DNA of 64,000 nucleotides from Pseudobutyrivibrio sp. OR37 (GCF_900113655.1 NZ_FOQF01000011.1:44635-108634), one strand, 5' to 3'; counted from the first letter of the stretch, positions 17,052 to 26,143 are shown. The notes: a model not told the origin generated them from the letters alone. Numbers and translations are program-made.

Positions 17052-17726
17052 TTACATACTTACATTTACTGGTATCTTTCTAAAAGTAATCCAGTTAACT
17101 ACCAATCCTGCTACTGCAAAGGCTATCATTCCAATCCAAACTGGAAGCTGATTATAAAATGGATTAATAATCATATCTACAAGAAGTGCTGTAACATCTG
17201 ATGCACCTGTGACCTCTCCAATTAATCGTGGGCCACCAATCATTATTAGTAAAAAGCATATATAATAAATCCAATATACTATCTTTCCATATCTAAGCAT
17301 TCCGTTTCCAGCTATGCCTTCTATCCACATGATTAGGCCAAATACAATAATTGCGATTTTAAAAATAGTACTTGTTGCTATTGATACTGATACCAAGCTA
17401 ACAATGATTGCAAAAACGGCTATCTCTAAAAAATCAGCTATTCTACTGTAACCAAAAAGTACTTTTCTAGTCATTCCAAAGCAAAGACCACGTGGAACCT
17501 CGTCTGCCTGCAAAAAGACTTTTATAAAAACATTCATTATTACATAGCCATAGGCTAAAATCCCTGCGATTAAATCTCCATAAGGTGTATCATCTTCCAT
17601 TCCTGTGGAGCTGAATATGAATTCCAGTACAACACCAATTAGAATTGCAAGAGCAAGGAGGAATAAATTCCATATTTCTCCTGTCTTTTTAAGTTGGCAT
17701 ATTGCTTTAATATTATTTCTACTCAT
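17052..17726 (-). CDS. ABC transporter membrane protein (Ytr-type)
   Basis: Protein of 224 residues with about six membrane helices and short cytoplasmic loops. It shows no sharp motif of its own; the assignment rests on topology and on its position between a second membrane protein and the CPBP protease in a GntR/ATPase operon. It resembles the permease-type subunits that accompany YtrA-controlled ABC ATPases, which respond to cell-wall active agents. What it moves or senses is unknown. The ATG lies 11 bases after the upstream stop. Confidence 0.65.
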   Translation of the reverse strand: MSRNNIKAICQLKKTGEIWNLFLLALAILIGVVLEFIFSSTGMEDDTPYGDLIAGILAYGYVIMNVFIKVFLQADEVPRGLCFGMTRKVLFGYSRIADFLEIAVFAIIVSLVSVSIATSTIFKIAIIVFGLIMWIEGIAGNGMLRYGKIVYWIYYICFLLIMIGGPRLIGEVTGASDVTALLVDMIINPFYNQLPVWIGMIAFAVAGLVVNWITFRKIPVNVSM

Positions 17727-17737
17727 AGATTTTCCCC

Positions 17738-18382
17738 TTATTTAACCATGCTCTTTTGGTTCAATTTGTATGCCCATAGCTCTGCCAAAGCAAAAATAGC
17801 AATTGCACCTACGATTATTAGTGGAAATGTAAAACCAGGAAGCTCAGTAACATACTCTTTCATCCAAAAGCCACCTATAGCCAAGGATGCACCAAAAACT
17901 CCACCAATTATTGCTATTATCATTATTATTACTTTTCCGTACTTGCTTACCTTATGACCAACTATCAGTCCTATAGGTCCTAATGCGATAGCTATAATGC
18001 ATGAAATTAAAATGAGTATTACGTATTTATACTGCTGGAAGATTACGGCAACAAGTGATAATGCTATAAAATTTCCAAATACGAAAGTGAACTGCTTTAT
18101 CAACTCGCCTACAAAAATATCTTTTCTTCTGGCTCCCATGGACAATGCCATACTGTCATACCAGTTAGGCCCATAAAACGAATACATCATGTTCATCATA
18201 ATGATGAAAATACTACCAACACTCATAAACATGTTAAGTACATATTCCACAAGGGATTTCTCATCTGAACCGATAATCAACCATTCGATAATTAGTACGC
18301 ACTCTATGCCCAGCACTAATCCTAATGTCTTTATTCCCTCTTTAAAAAAGTACTTTGCAGAACGTTTTGCAAGACTACTCAT
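17738..18382 (-). CDS. ABC transporter membrane protein (Ytr-type)
   Basis: Protein of 214 residues with about six hydrophobic helices, following the ATPase gene with only one base between. The start ATG at 18380-18382 (MSSLAKR...) is preferred because AGGAGG lies 8 bases upstream; an earlier in-frame ATG would overlap the ATPase gene. The segment FYGPNWYDSMALSMGARRKDIFVGELIKQ resembles the motif-like loop of ABC-2 type permeases. Probably one of two membrane partners of the ATPase. Substrate unknown. Confidence 0.72.
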   Translation of the reverse strand: MSSLAKRSAKYFFKEGIKTLGLVLGIECVLIIEWLIIGSDEKSLVEYVLNMFMSVGSIFIIMMNMMYSFYGPNWYDSMALSMGARRKDIFVGELIKQFTFVFGNFIALSLVAVIFQQYKYVILILISCIIAIALGPIGLIVGHKVSKYGKVIIMIIAIIGGVFGASLAIGGFWMKEYVTELPGFTFPLIIVGAIAIFALAELWAYKLNQKSMVK

Positions 18383-18383
18383 A

Positions 18384-19262
18384 CTAAGCCTCCTTTCTGC
18401 CATCTACACACATGGCATAGAAAAGATTCTGAAGTGGTACAGGCTCAACCTGAACATCACCAGCGAAACCATCTACAGGCTCATCAGCAAGAACTGTTAC
18501 CACCTTGTTTCTTCCGATAGATTCAGGATGATATGTCTTGAAATCCTTTACCGCTGCATCTACATTAGTTTCTTCTCCGCTTACACGATACGCTCTGGCA
18601 AGAAGCTCCTCTGTGTTTTCCTCTATAATAATCTGTCCATCATCAATGATGATTACCTTTTCAAATAATGACGAAGCCTCTTCAATGATGTGTGTACTGA
18701 TTACGAAGGTTCTTCCTGTTTCAGCATACTCATCAATTACAAGCTTGTAGAACTGCTCTCTGGCAACTACGTCAAGACCTGCAACTGGCTCATCCAAAAT
18801 AGTGATATCTGCTTTGCTGGCCATGGCTACGATGATGGTTACTGCTGAAAGCATACCCTTGGAAAGCTTGTTGATGCGCTTCTTAGGATTAATTCCAAAA
18901 AGCTCTATTAATTCCTTAGCATATTCTTCATCCCAGTTAGCATAGAAAGCTCTTGCTGTTGCAAGATAATCCTTTACCTTAATTGTGTTAGGGCCAAACA
19001 TTGTTACCTGGGAAATCTCTCTTGAATAACAGATGTGTGAAAGTGCCTTTTCATTTTCCCAAACTGGCTCACCGTCCAGTGTAATAGTTCCCTCTGTAGC
19101 AGGATTCTGAGCTGTAAGAATAGAAAGAAGTGTTGTCTTACCTGCGCCATTTCTTCCGATCAGTCCGTATATTTTTCCAGTCTCAATTTCCACGTCTACA
19201 TTCTTTAGAACTGTATCTTTACCATATTTTTTTACTATATTTTTTCCTGCTAAAATACTCAT
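18384..19262 (-). CDS. ABC transporter ATP-binding protein (Ytr-type)
   Basis: ATPase of 292 residues. The Walker A is GLIGRNGAGKTTLLS near residue 35, the signature is NKLSKGMLSAV (LSKGM rather than LSGGQ, as in many Ytr/CcmA-type ATPases), and the Walker B is ADITILDEP with the switch histidine in VISTHIIEEAS. The last 80 residues form a C-terminal extension common in this subgroup. The ATG follows AGGAGGAAATATG spacing. Placed directly after the GntR regulator and before two membrane proteins, it should power that transporter. Confidence 0.93.
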   Translation of the reverse strand: MSILAGKNIVKKYGKDTVLKNVDVEIETGKIYGLIGRNGAGKTTLLSILTAQNPATEGTITLDGEPVWENEKALSHICYSREISQVTMFGPNTIKVKDYLATARAFYANWDEEYAKELIELFGINPKKRINKLSKGMLSAVTIIVAMASKADITILDEPVAGLDVVAREQFYKLVIDEYAETGRTFVISTHIIEEASSLFEKVIIIDDGQIIIEENTEELLARAYRVSGEETNVDAAVKDFKTYHPESIGRNKVVTVLADEPVDGFAGDVQVEPVPLQNLFYAMCVDGRKEA

Positions 19263-19286
19263 ATTTCCTCCTCGCCTACCCCTAGG

Positions 19287-19652
19287 CTAATCTGTTGTTT
19301 CGTCTATCAATCTCTTTAAATCAGCCTTACTAAGTCCTATTAGCTCTGCCTCACTGATTATCTTTTTTAGATATGTCTCTTTGAATTTTTTCTTTCGAGA
19401 CTCCATTACCTTTTCTTTTGCTCCTGCCTGTACAAACATTCCTATACCTCTCTTTTTGTATAAAATGCCTTCATCTACCAAAATATTTATTCCCTTTGCA
19501 GCCGTTGCGGGATTAATCTTATAAAACTTTGATAGCTCTGTAGTGCTGGGAACTTGTTCTTCCTCATTAATAATATCCCTTAAAATTTCGTCCTCTATCA
19601 TCTCACTTATTTGTAGATAGATTGATTTATCTTCCCCTAAGTTGTCTAACAC
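19287..19652 (-). CDS. GntR-family regulator, YtrA subfamily
   Basis: Repressor-like protein of 121 residues: an N-terminal winged helix (SIYLQISEMIEDEILRD, then PSTTELSKFYKINPATAAKGINILVDEGILYKKRGIGMFV) and a short C-terminal helical tail, as in the YtrA group that lacks a large effector domain. The start is GTG at 19650-19652, 5 bases after an AAAGGAGGTGAG ribosome site; an in-frame upstream ATG would place the operator inside the gene. It heads the ABC-CPBP operon and very likely represses it through the dyad at its promoter. Confidence 0.9.
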   Translation of the reverse strand: MLDNLGEDKSIYLQISEMIEDEILRDIINEEEQVPSTTELSKFYKINPATAAKGINILVDEGILYKKRGIGMFVQAGAKEKVMESRKKKFKETYLKKIISEAELIGLSKADLKRLIDETTD

Positions 19653-19674
19653 AGACTCACCTCCTTTGGTTGAG

Positions 19675-19700
19675 TGGTTAATTACTTGTGTAATTAACCA
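19675..19700. promoter_or_regulatory. Perfect 11-bp dyad operator of the GntR operon
   Basis: TGGTTAATTAC and GTAATTAACCA are exact reverse complements around TTGT. The dyad covers the 3' part of the -10 box and the expected transcription start of the GntR gene, so a bound dimer would block initiation. YtrA-type regulators usually control their own operon, which makes the GntR protein the best candidate ligand. Confidence 0.85.
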
Positions 19701-19725
19701 TAACACCAATTATGTTTTTTGTCAA
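19697..19725 (-). promoter_or_regulatory. Promoter of the GntR-ABC operon
   Basis: Minus-strand TTGACA (19720-19725), a 17-bp spacer and TATGGT (19697-19702). The -35 box begins almost directly after the T-run of the msrA terminator, so the two elements share the same few bases. Confidence 0.8.
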
Positions 19726-19730
19726 CAAAA

Positions 19731-19760
19731 AATGCAACGCACCATTTTGTACGTTGCATT
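19731..19760 (-). terminator. Terminator of msrA
   Basis: Nine-base arms AATGCAACG and CGTTGCATT around a 12-base loop, followed on the minus strand by TTTT and then the -35 box of the next promoter. Confidence 0.8.
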
Positions 19761-19766
19761 ACTCAA

Positions 19767-20249
19767 TTATCCTCGTCTTCCAGATTCTACCATTTCCTTT
19801 TCAAAAGCCTCTGGATTTTTCAGGTAATAATCCTGATGTTCTTCCTCCGCTTCATAGAAGCTTTTGAATGGTTCCAGGGCGATGTAAACCTTTTTACCTG
19901 TAGATTCTTCAAGCTGTTTTATCTTTTCCTGCGCTAAGTTAAGTTCCTTTTCGTTCTGATAATAGATAGCTAATGTATAAGAAAATCCCTTATCGATAAA
20001 CTGTCCATCCTTATCAAATGGATCTACGTTTGCAAGATAAATATCAAGAAGCTTGTCATAGGTTACATTATCTTCCTCATACTCTAGAGCGATAGTCTCT
20101 CTGTGGCCTGTGCGCTGGCTTTTAACCTCCTCGTATGTAGGATTTACCTCGTCACCACCAGAATATCCACAAGTAACCTTATCCACTCCATAAATCTTGT
20201 AGATTGGTGTAACACACCAAAAGCATCCACCTGCAAAATATGCTTTCAT
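19767..20249 (-). CDS. msrA: Peptide methionine (S)-S-oxide reductase MsrA
   Basis: Reduces methionine-S-sulfoxide in proteins and free form. Length is 160 residues. The catalytic motif GCFWC lies at 8-12 with C9 as the nucleophile, and the substrate-binding blocks VTCGYSGG and TGHRETIALEY follow. The gene has its own terminator and a TATAAT-like box about 35 bases upstream of the ATG (minus strand) with no good -35. No msrB is fused or adjacent. Resolving cysteines in the C-terminal tail are not seen, so recycling may rely on thioredoxin or C12. Confidence 0.94.
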   Translation of the reverse strand: MKAYFAGGCFWCVTPIYKIYGVDKVTCGYSGGDEVNPTYEEVKSQRTGHRETIALEYEEDNVTYDKLLDIYLANVDPFDKDGQFIDKGFSYTLAIYYQNEKELNLAQEKIKQLEESTGKKVYIALEPFKSFYEAEEEHQDYYLKNPEAFEKEMVESGRRG

Positions 20250-20288
20250 AAAACTGTCCTCATTTCTAGTAATAATTGTTCATTATAA

Positions 20289-21182
20289 TCAAAACAAATC
20301 CAAAGCACTATCTAAATATATTTCTTCTCTGACTAATAGCTGATATTCTGGCTTCACCATATAGTACAGAATGAATTCCAATACTATTGCGCTTCCCAAG
20401 CTACGCCCTTCAATCTTAAAATTTGAAAAGCCTGCGGGCATGTAGATGTTCTGAATATCATCCACGCTTATAAACCCTGGATTAGTCATAGCATCTGAAA
20501 AACGATAACCACGCGCAGCCTTTGGAGATGTGCATACGTGGTCTTCACAATCCTCGCCTAAGCTTTTTCTGCTGACATTCTCATAGCATGACTTTCTATC
20601 TGTGCACCCGAAGGAACAGCATTCATTGCAAAGAAATTCTACTTTATCCTTTTGGGTTTCAGTTAGTGCATTTAACTGTTCTAGCTTTTTATTCAGACGA
20701 AAATCTGGAACAACATATTTAAAATCATCCCTATCAAGCTCTGCCTTCAAATCATCAAAATCTGTAAGCACCTTTGTGGTAGATGAGACAAAATAGTATT
20801 CTGGATAATTTTTCTTAATATATTCCAGTAGAAGGTCAGAATAAATTATCACTCCGTTTTTGACCTCGCCTGTCCTTTCAAATAGCTCGCACAAGCGATT
20901 ACATTTTTTATCTGTCAAATGTTCTTCCCTGATTAAGGAATTGCTAAAGGTAAGTCTTGATGATATACCATATTCCTTCATCAGCCTTATTACATCAGTG
21001 GCCTGCTCATCTCCAAAGCCTACACGGCCGCCACCCCACAGACAATCTGCTGGCGCGCCATAGATAGAGCCAATCTCGCACCAGTCGTAAAAATATTCTC
21101 TATGATTTTTAAATAGTGGTAGCAGAACCTTGTAGAATTCGTAAAATTCAAACAAGCCTGGTAAGTGATAGTATGCTTTCAT
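20289..21182 (-). CDS. U32-peptidase-like protein with cysteine cluster
   Basis: Protein of 297 residues that I match only tentatively to the U32 peptidase-like TIM-barrel group. The hints are the FKIEGRSLGSA segment near the C-terminus (U32 proteins have a KIEGR motif) and cysteines in ECCSFGCTDRKSCYENV and DCEDHVC that could hold a metal cluster, as in UbiU/RlhA-type members. There is no signal peptide. Known members modify RNA or ubiquinone, or act as collagenase-like proteases; none of these can be assigned here. Start ATG at 21182. Confidence 0.5.
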   Translation of the reverse strand: MKAYYHLPGLFEFYEFYKVLLPLFKNHREYFYDWCEIGSIYGAPADCLWGGGRVGFGDEQATDVIRLMKEYGISSRLTFSNSLIREEHLTDKKCNRLCELFERTGEVKNGVIIYSDLLLEYIKKNYPEYYFVSSTTKVLTDFDDLKAELDRDDFKYVVPDFRLNKKLEQLNALTETQKDKVEFLCNECCSFGCTDRKSCYENVSRKSLGEDCEDHVCTSPKAARGYRFSDAMTNPGFISVDDIQNIYMPAGFSNFKIEGRSLGSAIVLEFILYYMVKPEYQLLVREEIYLDSALDLF

Positions 21183-21192
21183 TACTCTTGCT

Positions 21193-21229
21193 CTCTCGTT
21201 TTAATCTTTAGTAAATACTAATACGAGAG
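21193..21229. terminator. Long hairpin after the MATE gene
   Basis: CTCTCGT (21193-21199) pairs with ACGAGAG (21223-21229), with a second inner pairing TTAGTA/TACTAA at the tip. It lies between the MATE stop and the U32-like start. No T-run follows, so it may attenuate or stabilise rather than fully terminate. Confidence 0.45.
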
Positions 21230-21239
21230 TAGCTTCAAG

Positions 21240-22622
21240 TCAATTCAAGGCTCTTTTTAGCTTGTATTGTCTCTTATCGTGGAGCAGAGGATAAAGCGAT
21301 AGATAAAGTGCCACTACATTTACAATCAATGCTCCAACCCAAGCGCTTATTTCCGCGTAGGCTGTGGCTGGGAAGCCAATCCTTCCTATGAAGAATGATA
21401 CTGTAAAGGTTCTTAAAACCATCTCTAAAATACCAGAAAGCATTGGAAGCATAGGCTTTCCCATACCCTGAACAGTAGCTCGTACCACGAAAAGTACATC
21501 AACAGCTATAATCATCACGCCGCATCTAGGTAGGTACTGGCACACCAAATCTATCTGGTCCTTTCCTGATAGCAGAAATCCGCCCAGCTGTGCAGGAAAG
21601 AACACCATAAGTGAGCCTAGAAGGATATAGGATACAACAGATATTCCCATGCACACCTTAAGACCTTCCTTGATTCTTCCATATTCTCCTGCGCCGTAGT
21701 TTTGGCTGGTGTAGGATGTCATTGCGCTTCCCGCCGTGGCTGCTGGGTTCATAAACAGATTGTTATATTTTCCGCATGCCGCATAAGCCGCTGTGTATAC
21801 AACACCGTAGCTATTAACAAAGCCTTGAACAACCATGCATCCTACCGCTGTGATGGAATTCATGAATGCCATTGGCAGGCCATTCTTAAGTAGCTCTAAA
21901 TACACCTTTATTGAATTTCTAAAATGTTCCTTTTGCATCTTAATTTCAGGTATTTCTTTCAGGCGATTGATGCAGATTAATACAGATATTACCTGGGCTA
22001 CAAGAGTTGCAATAGCAGCCCCCTCTACACCTGTTTTTAATACAAGGATTAGCAAGCTGTCTAAAGACAGATTGACTATAGATGACACAATAATCGCCCT
22101 AAGTGGAGTCTGGCTATCACCAAATGCTCTGAGAATAGAACCCGCGATATTGTAGCAGATACCAATCGATAAACCGCCAAACAAAATGTAACCATATTTT
22201 AAACTATCGCCAATAATCAGTGGATCTGTACGCATGAAATTAAGCAATGCTGGTAGAAATACCACGCTCATTACAGATAAAGTGATGGCAAGGATAACTC
22301 CTAATACTATTGTGGCTGCCAAACGATGTCTTAATTGCTCTATGTCCTTTGCGCCGTAGCTTTGAGCCACAAGCACTGAAAATCCATTTGCCAATCCAAA
22401 AGAAAATCCTACTATCAAAAAGAAAATGGAGCCCATGTTTCCAACTGCTGCAAGTGCGTTATCGCCAAGTCCCTTACCTACAATCAAAGTATCCACAAAA
22501 TTGTACACCTGCTGCAGCATGCTGGTTAACAGCAATGGCCAATAAAAAGCCAATATCAGTTTTAATGGACTTCCCTTTGTAAAATCCCTTTGTCCACCTT
22601 TTACACTAGTTTTAACACTCAT
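21240..22622 (-). CDS. MATE-family multidrug/toxin exporter
   Basis: Membrane exporter of 460 residues with 12 helices in two related halves (N-terminal QQVYNFVDTLIVGKGLGDNALAAVG; C-terminal GAGEYGRIKEGLKVCMGIS region). Pumps of this family use a Na+ or H+ gradient to expel cationic compounds. The start is placed at the ATG 22620-22622 (MSVKT...) because AGAGGTG lies upstream; the in-frame ATG 18 bases earlier overlaps that ribosome site. It is divergent from an AraC-type regulator 112 bp away, which may control it. Substrate unknown. Confidence 0.92.
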   Translation of the reverse strand: MSVKTSVKGGQRDFTKGSPLKLILAFYWPLLLTSMLQQVYNFVDTLIVGKGLGDNALAAVGNMGSIFFLIVGFSFGLANGFSVLVAQSYGAKDIEQLRHRLAATIVLGVILAITLSVMSVVFLPALLNFMRTDPLIIGDSLKYGYILFGGLSIGICYNIAGSILRAFGDSQTPLRAIIVSSIVNLSLDSLLILVLKTGVEGAAIATLVAQVISVLICINRLKEIPEIKMQKEHFRNSIKVYLELLKNGLPMAFMNSITAVGCMVVQGFVNSYGVVYTAAYAACGKYNNLFMNPAATAGSAMTSYTSQNYGAGEYGRIKEGLKVCMGISVVSYILLGSLMVFFPAQLGGFLLSGKDQIDLVCQYLPRCGVMIIAVDVLFVVRATVQGMGKPMLPMLSGILEMVLRTFTVSFFIGRIGFPATAYAEISAWVGALIVNVVALYLSLYPLLHDKRQYKLKRALN

Positions 22623-22699
22623 TTCAACACCTCTATACATTACTTTCTAAGCAATTGACATTTTACGCCCTGCCATTTGCAAATAGAATTTCATATTTG

Positions 22700-22727
22700 T
22701 TGAGTTTTGCCCGATTTTTGTTATCAT
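22700..22727 (+). promoter_or_regulatory. Candidate promoter of the AraC gene
   Basis: TTGAGT (22700-22705), a 16-bp spacer and TATCAT (22722-22727). The expected start of transcription falls on or next to the ATG at 22734, implying a leaderless message; no ribosome site is visible before that ATG. Confidence 0.45.
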
Positions 22728-22733
22728 ACTTTT

Positions 22734-23576
22734 ATGGAGAATTTTGGAAAAGAATTTATCAAATTTGATACCGTTTCATCTGTCAGCGTAACAGATGTTT
22801 CAGCCCCAGGCACTTACCACGCCCACTGGCACAATGCAGCTGAATTTACCGTTACCCTTAAGGATGGCTGTGTCTACAGAATAAATGATGAAGTGTTTGA
22901 ATTAAATGCAGGTGATGTGCTTTTAGCATGGCCTCAGCAAATCCACGAGACTATTTCTATTCCTGCAGACGGGGCGATGTTTACCCAGTTTTCTGCAGTT
23001 ATCATTGAAAACAACCTGGATTTGGTATCTATTTCCCGTTTCTTGTACAACTGCAAGTATATCTCTGCTAAAAAATATCCCGAAGTTACCAGATATATTT
23101 CTGACTCCATTATGGAAATAAAAAAAATACACAGCTCCTCTGATCCCCTTGCGGAAACCAAATGTAAGCTATGTATTTACAATATCCTTATTAAGATTAG
23201 CGAGCATGTTCTTTCAACCATCAATTACAATTATAGCGATGAAACTCCAGACACTAGTTGGAATTACATAAAGGCTGCTTGCACATATATCATCGAAAAT
23301 TCTGCCGATGATATCAGCCAAAAGGATGTTGCCGACCATGTGGGCCTTAGCACCTTTTATCTGTCTAAGCTTTTTAAAAGATACATGAACATGTCCTTTC
23401 CTGCTTATCTTTCAAATATCAGGGTGCAAGCTGCCGCAAAGCTTTTGATGGATAAATCCATATCTATTACGGACTGTGCCTTTCTTGCAGGCTTCCAATC
23501 CACTACAGCCTTCAATAACGCCTTTCATAAAATAACTGGGTACTCGCCTAGGGATTATCGAAAGCTGTATAGATAA
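22734..23576 (+). CDS. AraC-family transcription regulator
   Basis: Regulator of 280 residues. The N-terminal cupin-like domain (HAHWHNAAEFTVTLKDGCV, then LNAGDVLLAWPQQIHE) senses a ligand. The C-terminal HTH pair is typical (SQKDVADHVGLSTFYLSKLFKRYMNMSFPAYLSNIRV, then ITDCAFLAGFQSTTAFNNAFHKITGYSPRDYRK). The ATG at 22734 is chosen over the upstream TTG at 22707, which would lie inside the promoter spacer. Divergent from the MATE exporter, so regulation of that gene is the simplest idea. Confidence 0.9.
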   Translation: MENFGKEFIKFDTVSSVSVTDVSAPGTYHAHWHNAAEFTVTLKDGCVYRINDEVFELNAGDVLLAWPQQIHETISIPADGAMFTQFSAVIIENNLDLVSISRFLYNCKYISAKKYPEVTRYISDSIMEIKKIHSSSDPLAETKCKLCIYNILIKISEHVLSTINYNYSDETPDTSWNYIKAACTYIIENSADDISQKDVADHVGLSTFYLSKLFKRYMNMSFPAYLSNIRVQAAAKLLMDKSISITDCAFLAGFQSTTAFNNAFHKITGYSPRDYRKLYR

Positions 23577-23583
23577 ATGTCTT

Positions 23584-24756
23584 TTATATTCTAGCCACTC
23601 CTGTGCGTCTTGCTGCTTCAGCTGTAGCGTTTGCTACGGCATCCTTTACTCTTGGGTCGAATGCCTTTGGAATAACATATTCTGGGCTAAGCTCCTCGTC
23701 TGAAACAAGCCCTGCGATTGCATAAGCTGCAGCCTCTTTCATGGCATCGTTGATATCTGTTGCCCTAACATCTAGCGCTCCACGGAAAATTCCAGGGAAT
23801 ACTAATACATTGTTAATCTGATTTGGGAAGTCTGAACGGCCCGAGCCTACTACAGCTGCACCTGCAGCCTTGCTGTCCTCTGGCATAATCTCAGGCACTG
23901 GGTTTGCCATAGCAAAAACGATTCCGTTGTTCATGCTGGCAACCATTTCCTTCGATACTAATCCTGCGCGAGACACACCGATAAATACATCTGCGCCCTT
24001 CATAGCATCTGCTAAATTTCCGTGCTCATGGTTGTTATTTGTAATGTGAGACATTTCCTCCTGACCAGAGTTCAAGCCTTCATCACCCTCGCAGATGATT
24101 CCATTGATATCGCAAAGCACAACATTTCCAAAGCCCATTGTAACAAGGAGCTTTCCAATAGCACAGCCTGCTGCACCTGCTCCGTTTATTACGATTTTCA
24201 CTTCTCCCATCTTCTTGCCAGTTACCTTAATAGCGTTGATTAGGGCTGCTGCAACAACTACAGCTGTTCCATGCTGGTCGTCATGGAATACTAAGATATC
24301 GCACTTTTCCTTAAGCTTCTTTTCTATTTCAAAGCAGCGTGGTGCTGCAATATCCTCTAGGTTAATTCCTCCGAAGGAACCGGCTAGAAGTGATATGGTA
24401 TTTACAATTTCATCTACATCCTTGGAACGAATGCAAAGTGGAATGGCATCTACATCTCCAAATTCCTTGAACAGAACGCACTTGCCTTCCATTACAGGCA
24501 TTCCCGCCTCTGGGCCAATATCTCCAAGTCCCAGTATGGCTGTTCCATCAGTAACAACAGCTACTGTGTTCCAGCGACGTGTCAGCTCCCAGCCCTTTTC
24601 GGGATCCTTGTGAATCTCCTTGCAGGCCTCTGCAACACCTGGTGTATATGCAAGAGCTAAAGCTTCTGAGCTATCTACCTTGGCTCTTGATTTAATCTCT
24701 AGCTTTCCCTTTAAATCATAATGAAGTTTCAGTGATTCCTTTGATACATCTGCCAT
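23584..24756 (-). CDS. Malic enzyme (malate dehydrogenase, oxaloacetate-decarboxylating)
   Basis: Decarboxylates malate to pyruvate with NAD(P). Length is 390 residues, the short bacterial form without a phosphotransacetylase domain. Visible are AYTPGVAEACKEI, GDIGPEAGMPVMEGKCVLFKEF (active-site region), FHDDQHGTAVV and the Rossmann motif VINGAGAAGCAIGKLL. It is 22 bases downstream of fumC on the same strand, so fumarate, malate and pyruvate are linked in one operon. Cofactor preference is not decided by what I can see. Confidence 0.94.
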   Translation of the reverse strand: MADVSKESLKLHYDLKGKLEIKSRAKVDSSEALALAYTPGVAEACKEIHKDPEKGWELTRRWNTVAVVTDGTAILGLGDIGPEAGMPVMEGKCVLFKEFGDVDAIPLCIRSKDVDEIVNTISLLAGSFGGINLEDIAAPRCFEIEKKLKEKCDILVFHDDQHGTAVVVAAALINAIKVTGKKMGEVKIVINGAGAAGCAIGKLLVTMGFGNVVLCDINGIICEGDEGLNSGQEEMSHITNNNHEHGNLADAMKGADVFIGVSRAGLVSKEMVASMNNGIVFAMANPVPEIMPEDSKAAGAAVVGSGRSDFPNQINNVLVFPGIFRGALDVRATDINDAMKEAAAYAIAGLVSDEELSPEYVIPKAFDPRVKDAVANATAEAARRTGVARI

Positions 24757-24778
24757 GATTATTCTCCTTTTCTATGTG

Positions 24779-26143
24779 TTAAACCATCTTCTCTGGTCTT
24801 ACTGTCTCATCATACTCCTTCTCAGACAAAAATCCCAGCTCAAGAACTGCCTCTTTTAATGTCTTGTCCTCCACGTATGCCTTGTGGGCACAGGCTGCTG
24901 CATTCTCATAGCCTATAACAGGGCTAAGGCAGGTAACCAGCATGAGGGAATTGTTCAGATTGCTTTCCATCTTATCTCGTTTTGCCTTGATTCCTGATAC
25001 GCAATTCTTATTGAAGGAATTGATGCCATCTGCAAGCAGTCTGATAGACTGAATCATATTGTAGGCTAAAACTGGCATGAACACATTAAGCTGGAAATTA
25101 CCCTGGGATGCGCCAATGCCTATGGTGGTATCATTTCCCATCACCTGAATGGCTATCATGGTGATAGCCTCGCACTGAGTAGGGTTAACCTTGCCTGGCA
25201 TTATTGAACTGCCTGGCTCATTTTCTGGGATGGTGATTTCTCCTAATCCGCAACGTGGCCCATTTGCCAGCCATCTGATATCATTTGCAATCTTCATAAG
25301 ATTTGCTGCCAGACCTTTCAGGGCGCCACTTGTGTACACATATCCATCCTTTGATGTGAGGGCATGAAATTTATTATCGCTTGGCTCAAAGGTTTGTTTT
25401 GTGAGTCTTGAAATTTCTTCGCAACACATCTTATCAAATCCTTCGGGACAGTTAAGCCCTGTTCCTACCGCTGTGCCACCGATTGCAATTTTCCGCAAGT
25501 GATTTGATGCTTCGATAATCTGCGCTCTTGACTCCTCTAGCATTCCCCTCCAGCCCGAAATTTCCTGGCTGAAACGCAGTGGCACAGCATCCTGCAGATG
25601 GGTGCGTCCGATTTTTATAACATCATAGTTTTCATTCTCAAGGCGCTTCATGGTCTCGATTAATCCATCTATAGCTGGTATGAGCTTCTCATGAATCATT
25701 ATCACTGCAGCCATATTCATAGCCGTTGGAAATGTATCGTTAGATGACTGAGACATATTGACGTGATCATTAGGATGAATGTCAATGTCAGAATGATTCG
25801 CCTTTACGATATGGGCGATGACCTCATTCACGTTCATATTAGACTGAGTTCCTGAGCCTGTCTGCCACACCTTTAGCGGAAATTCTTCATTGTACTTTCC
25901 ATTTAGGATAGCTTGGCAAGCATCTGCTATTGCAGTAGCCTTCTCATCATCAAGCTTTCCAAGCTTGGCATTTGCTGTGGCCGCTGCTGATTTTAACACC
26001 ACAAAAGCATTAATCACTTCCATAGGAATAGTTTCCGTTCCTATAGCAAAATTTTCCAGGGAACGCTGTGTCTGCGCTCCCCACAAATGCTCATCAGCTA
26101 CTTTGATTTCTCCCATTGAATCATGCTCAATTCTAAATCCCAT
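24779..26143 (-). CDS. fumC: Class II fumarate hydratase
   Basis: Hydrates fumarate to malate without an iron-sulfur cluster. About 454 residues. The fumarase/aspartase signature GSSIMPGKVNPTQ is present, as are TGSGTQSNMNVNEVIA and GRTHLQDAVPLRFSQE. The start at the ATG 26141-26143 (MGFRIEHDSMGEIKV) has a GGGGGAAC ribosome site, better than the ATG 18 bases earlier. Aspartase is the main alternative but the length, N-terminal pattern and malic enzyme neighbour favour fumarase. Confidence 0.93.
   Translation of the reverse strand: MGFRIEHDSMGEIKVADEHLWGAQTQRSLENFAIGTETIPMEVINAFVVLKSAAATANAKLGKLDDEKATAIADACQAILNGKYNEEFPLKVWQTGSGTQSNMNVNEVIAHIVKANHSDIDIHPNDHVNMSQSSNDTFPTAMNMAAVIMIHEKLIPAIDGLIETMKRLENENYDVIKIGRTHLQDAVPLRFSQEISGWRGMLEESRAQIIEASNHLRKIAIGGTAVGTGLNCPEGFDKMCCEEISRLTKQTFEPSDNKFHALTSKDGYVYTSGALKGLAANLMKIANDIRWLANGPRCGLGEITIPENEPGSSIMPGKVNPTQCEAITMIAIQVMGNDTTIGIGASQGNFQLNVFMPVLAYNMIQSIRLLADGINSFNKNCVSGIKAKRDKMESNLNNSLMLVTCLSPVIGYENAAACAHKAYVEDKTLKEAVLELGFLSEKEYDETVRPEKMV

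Noticed and set aside
24095..24613. 172-residue open frame opposite malic enzyme
   Set aside because: Antisense shadow; the malic enzyme frame carries all family motifs.
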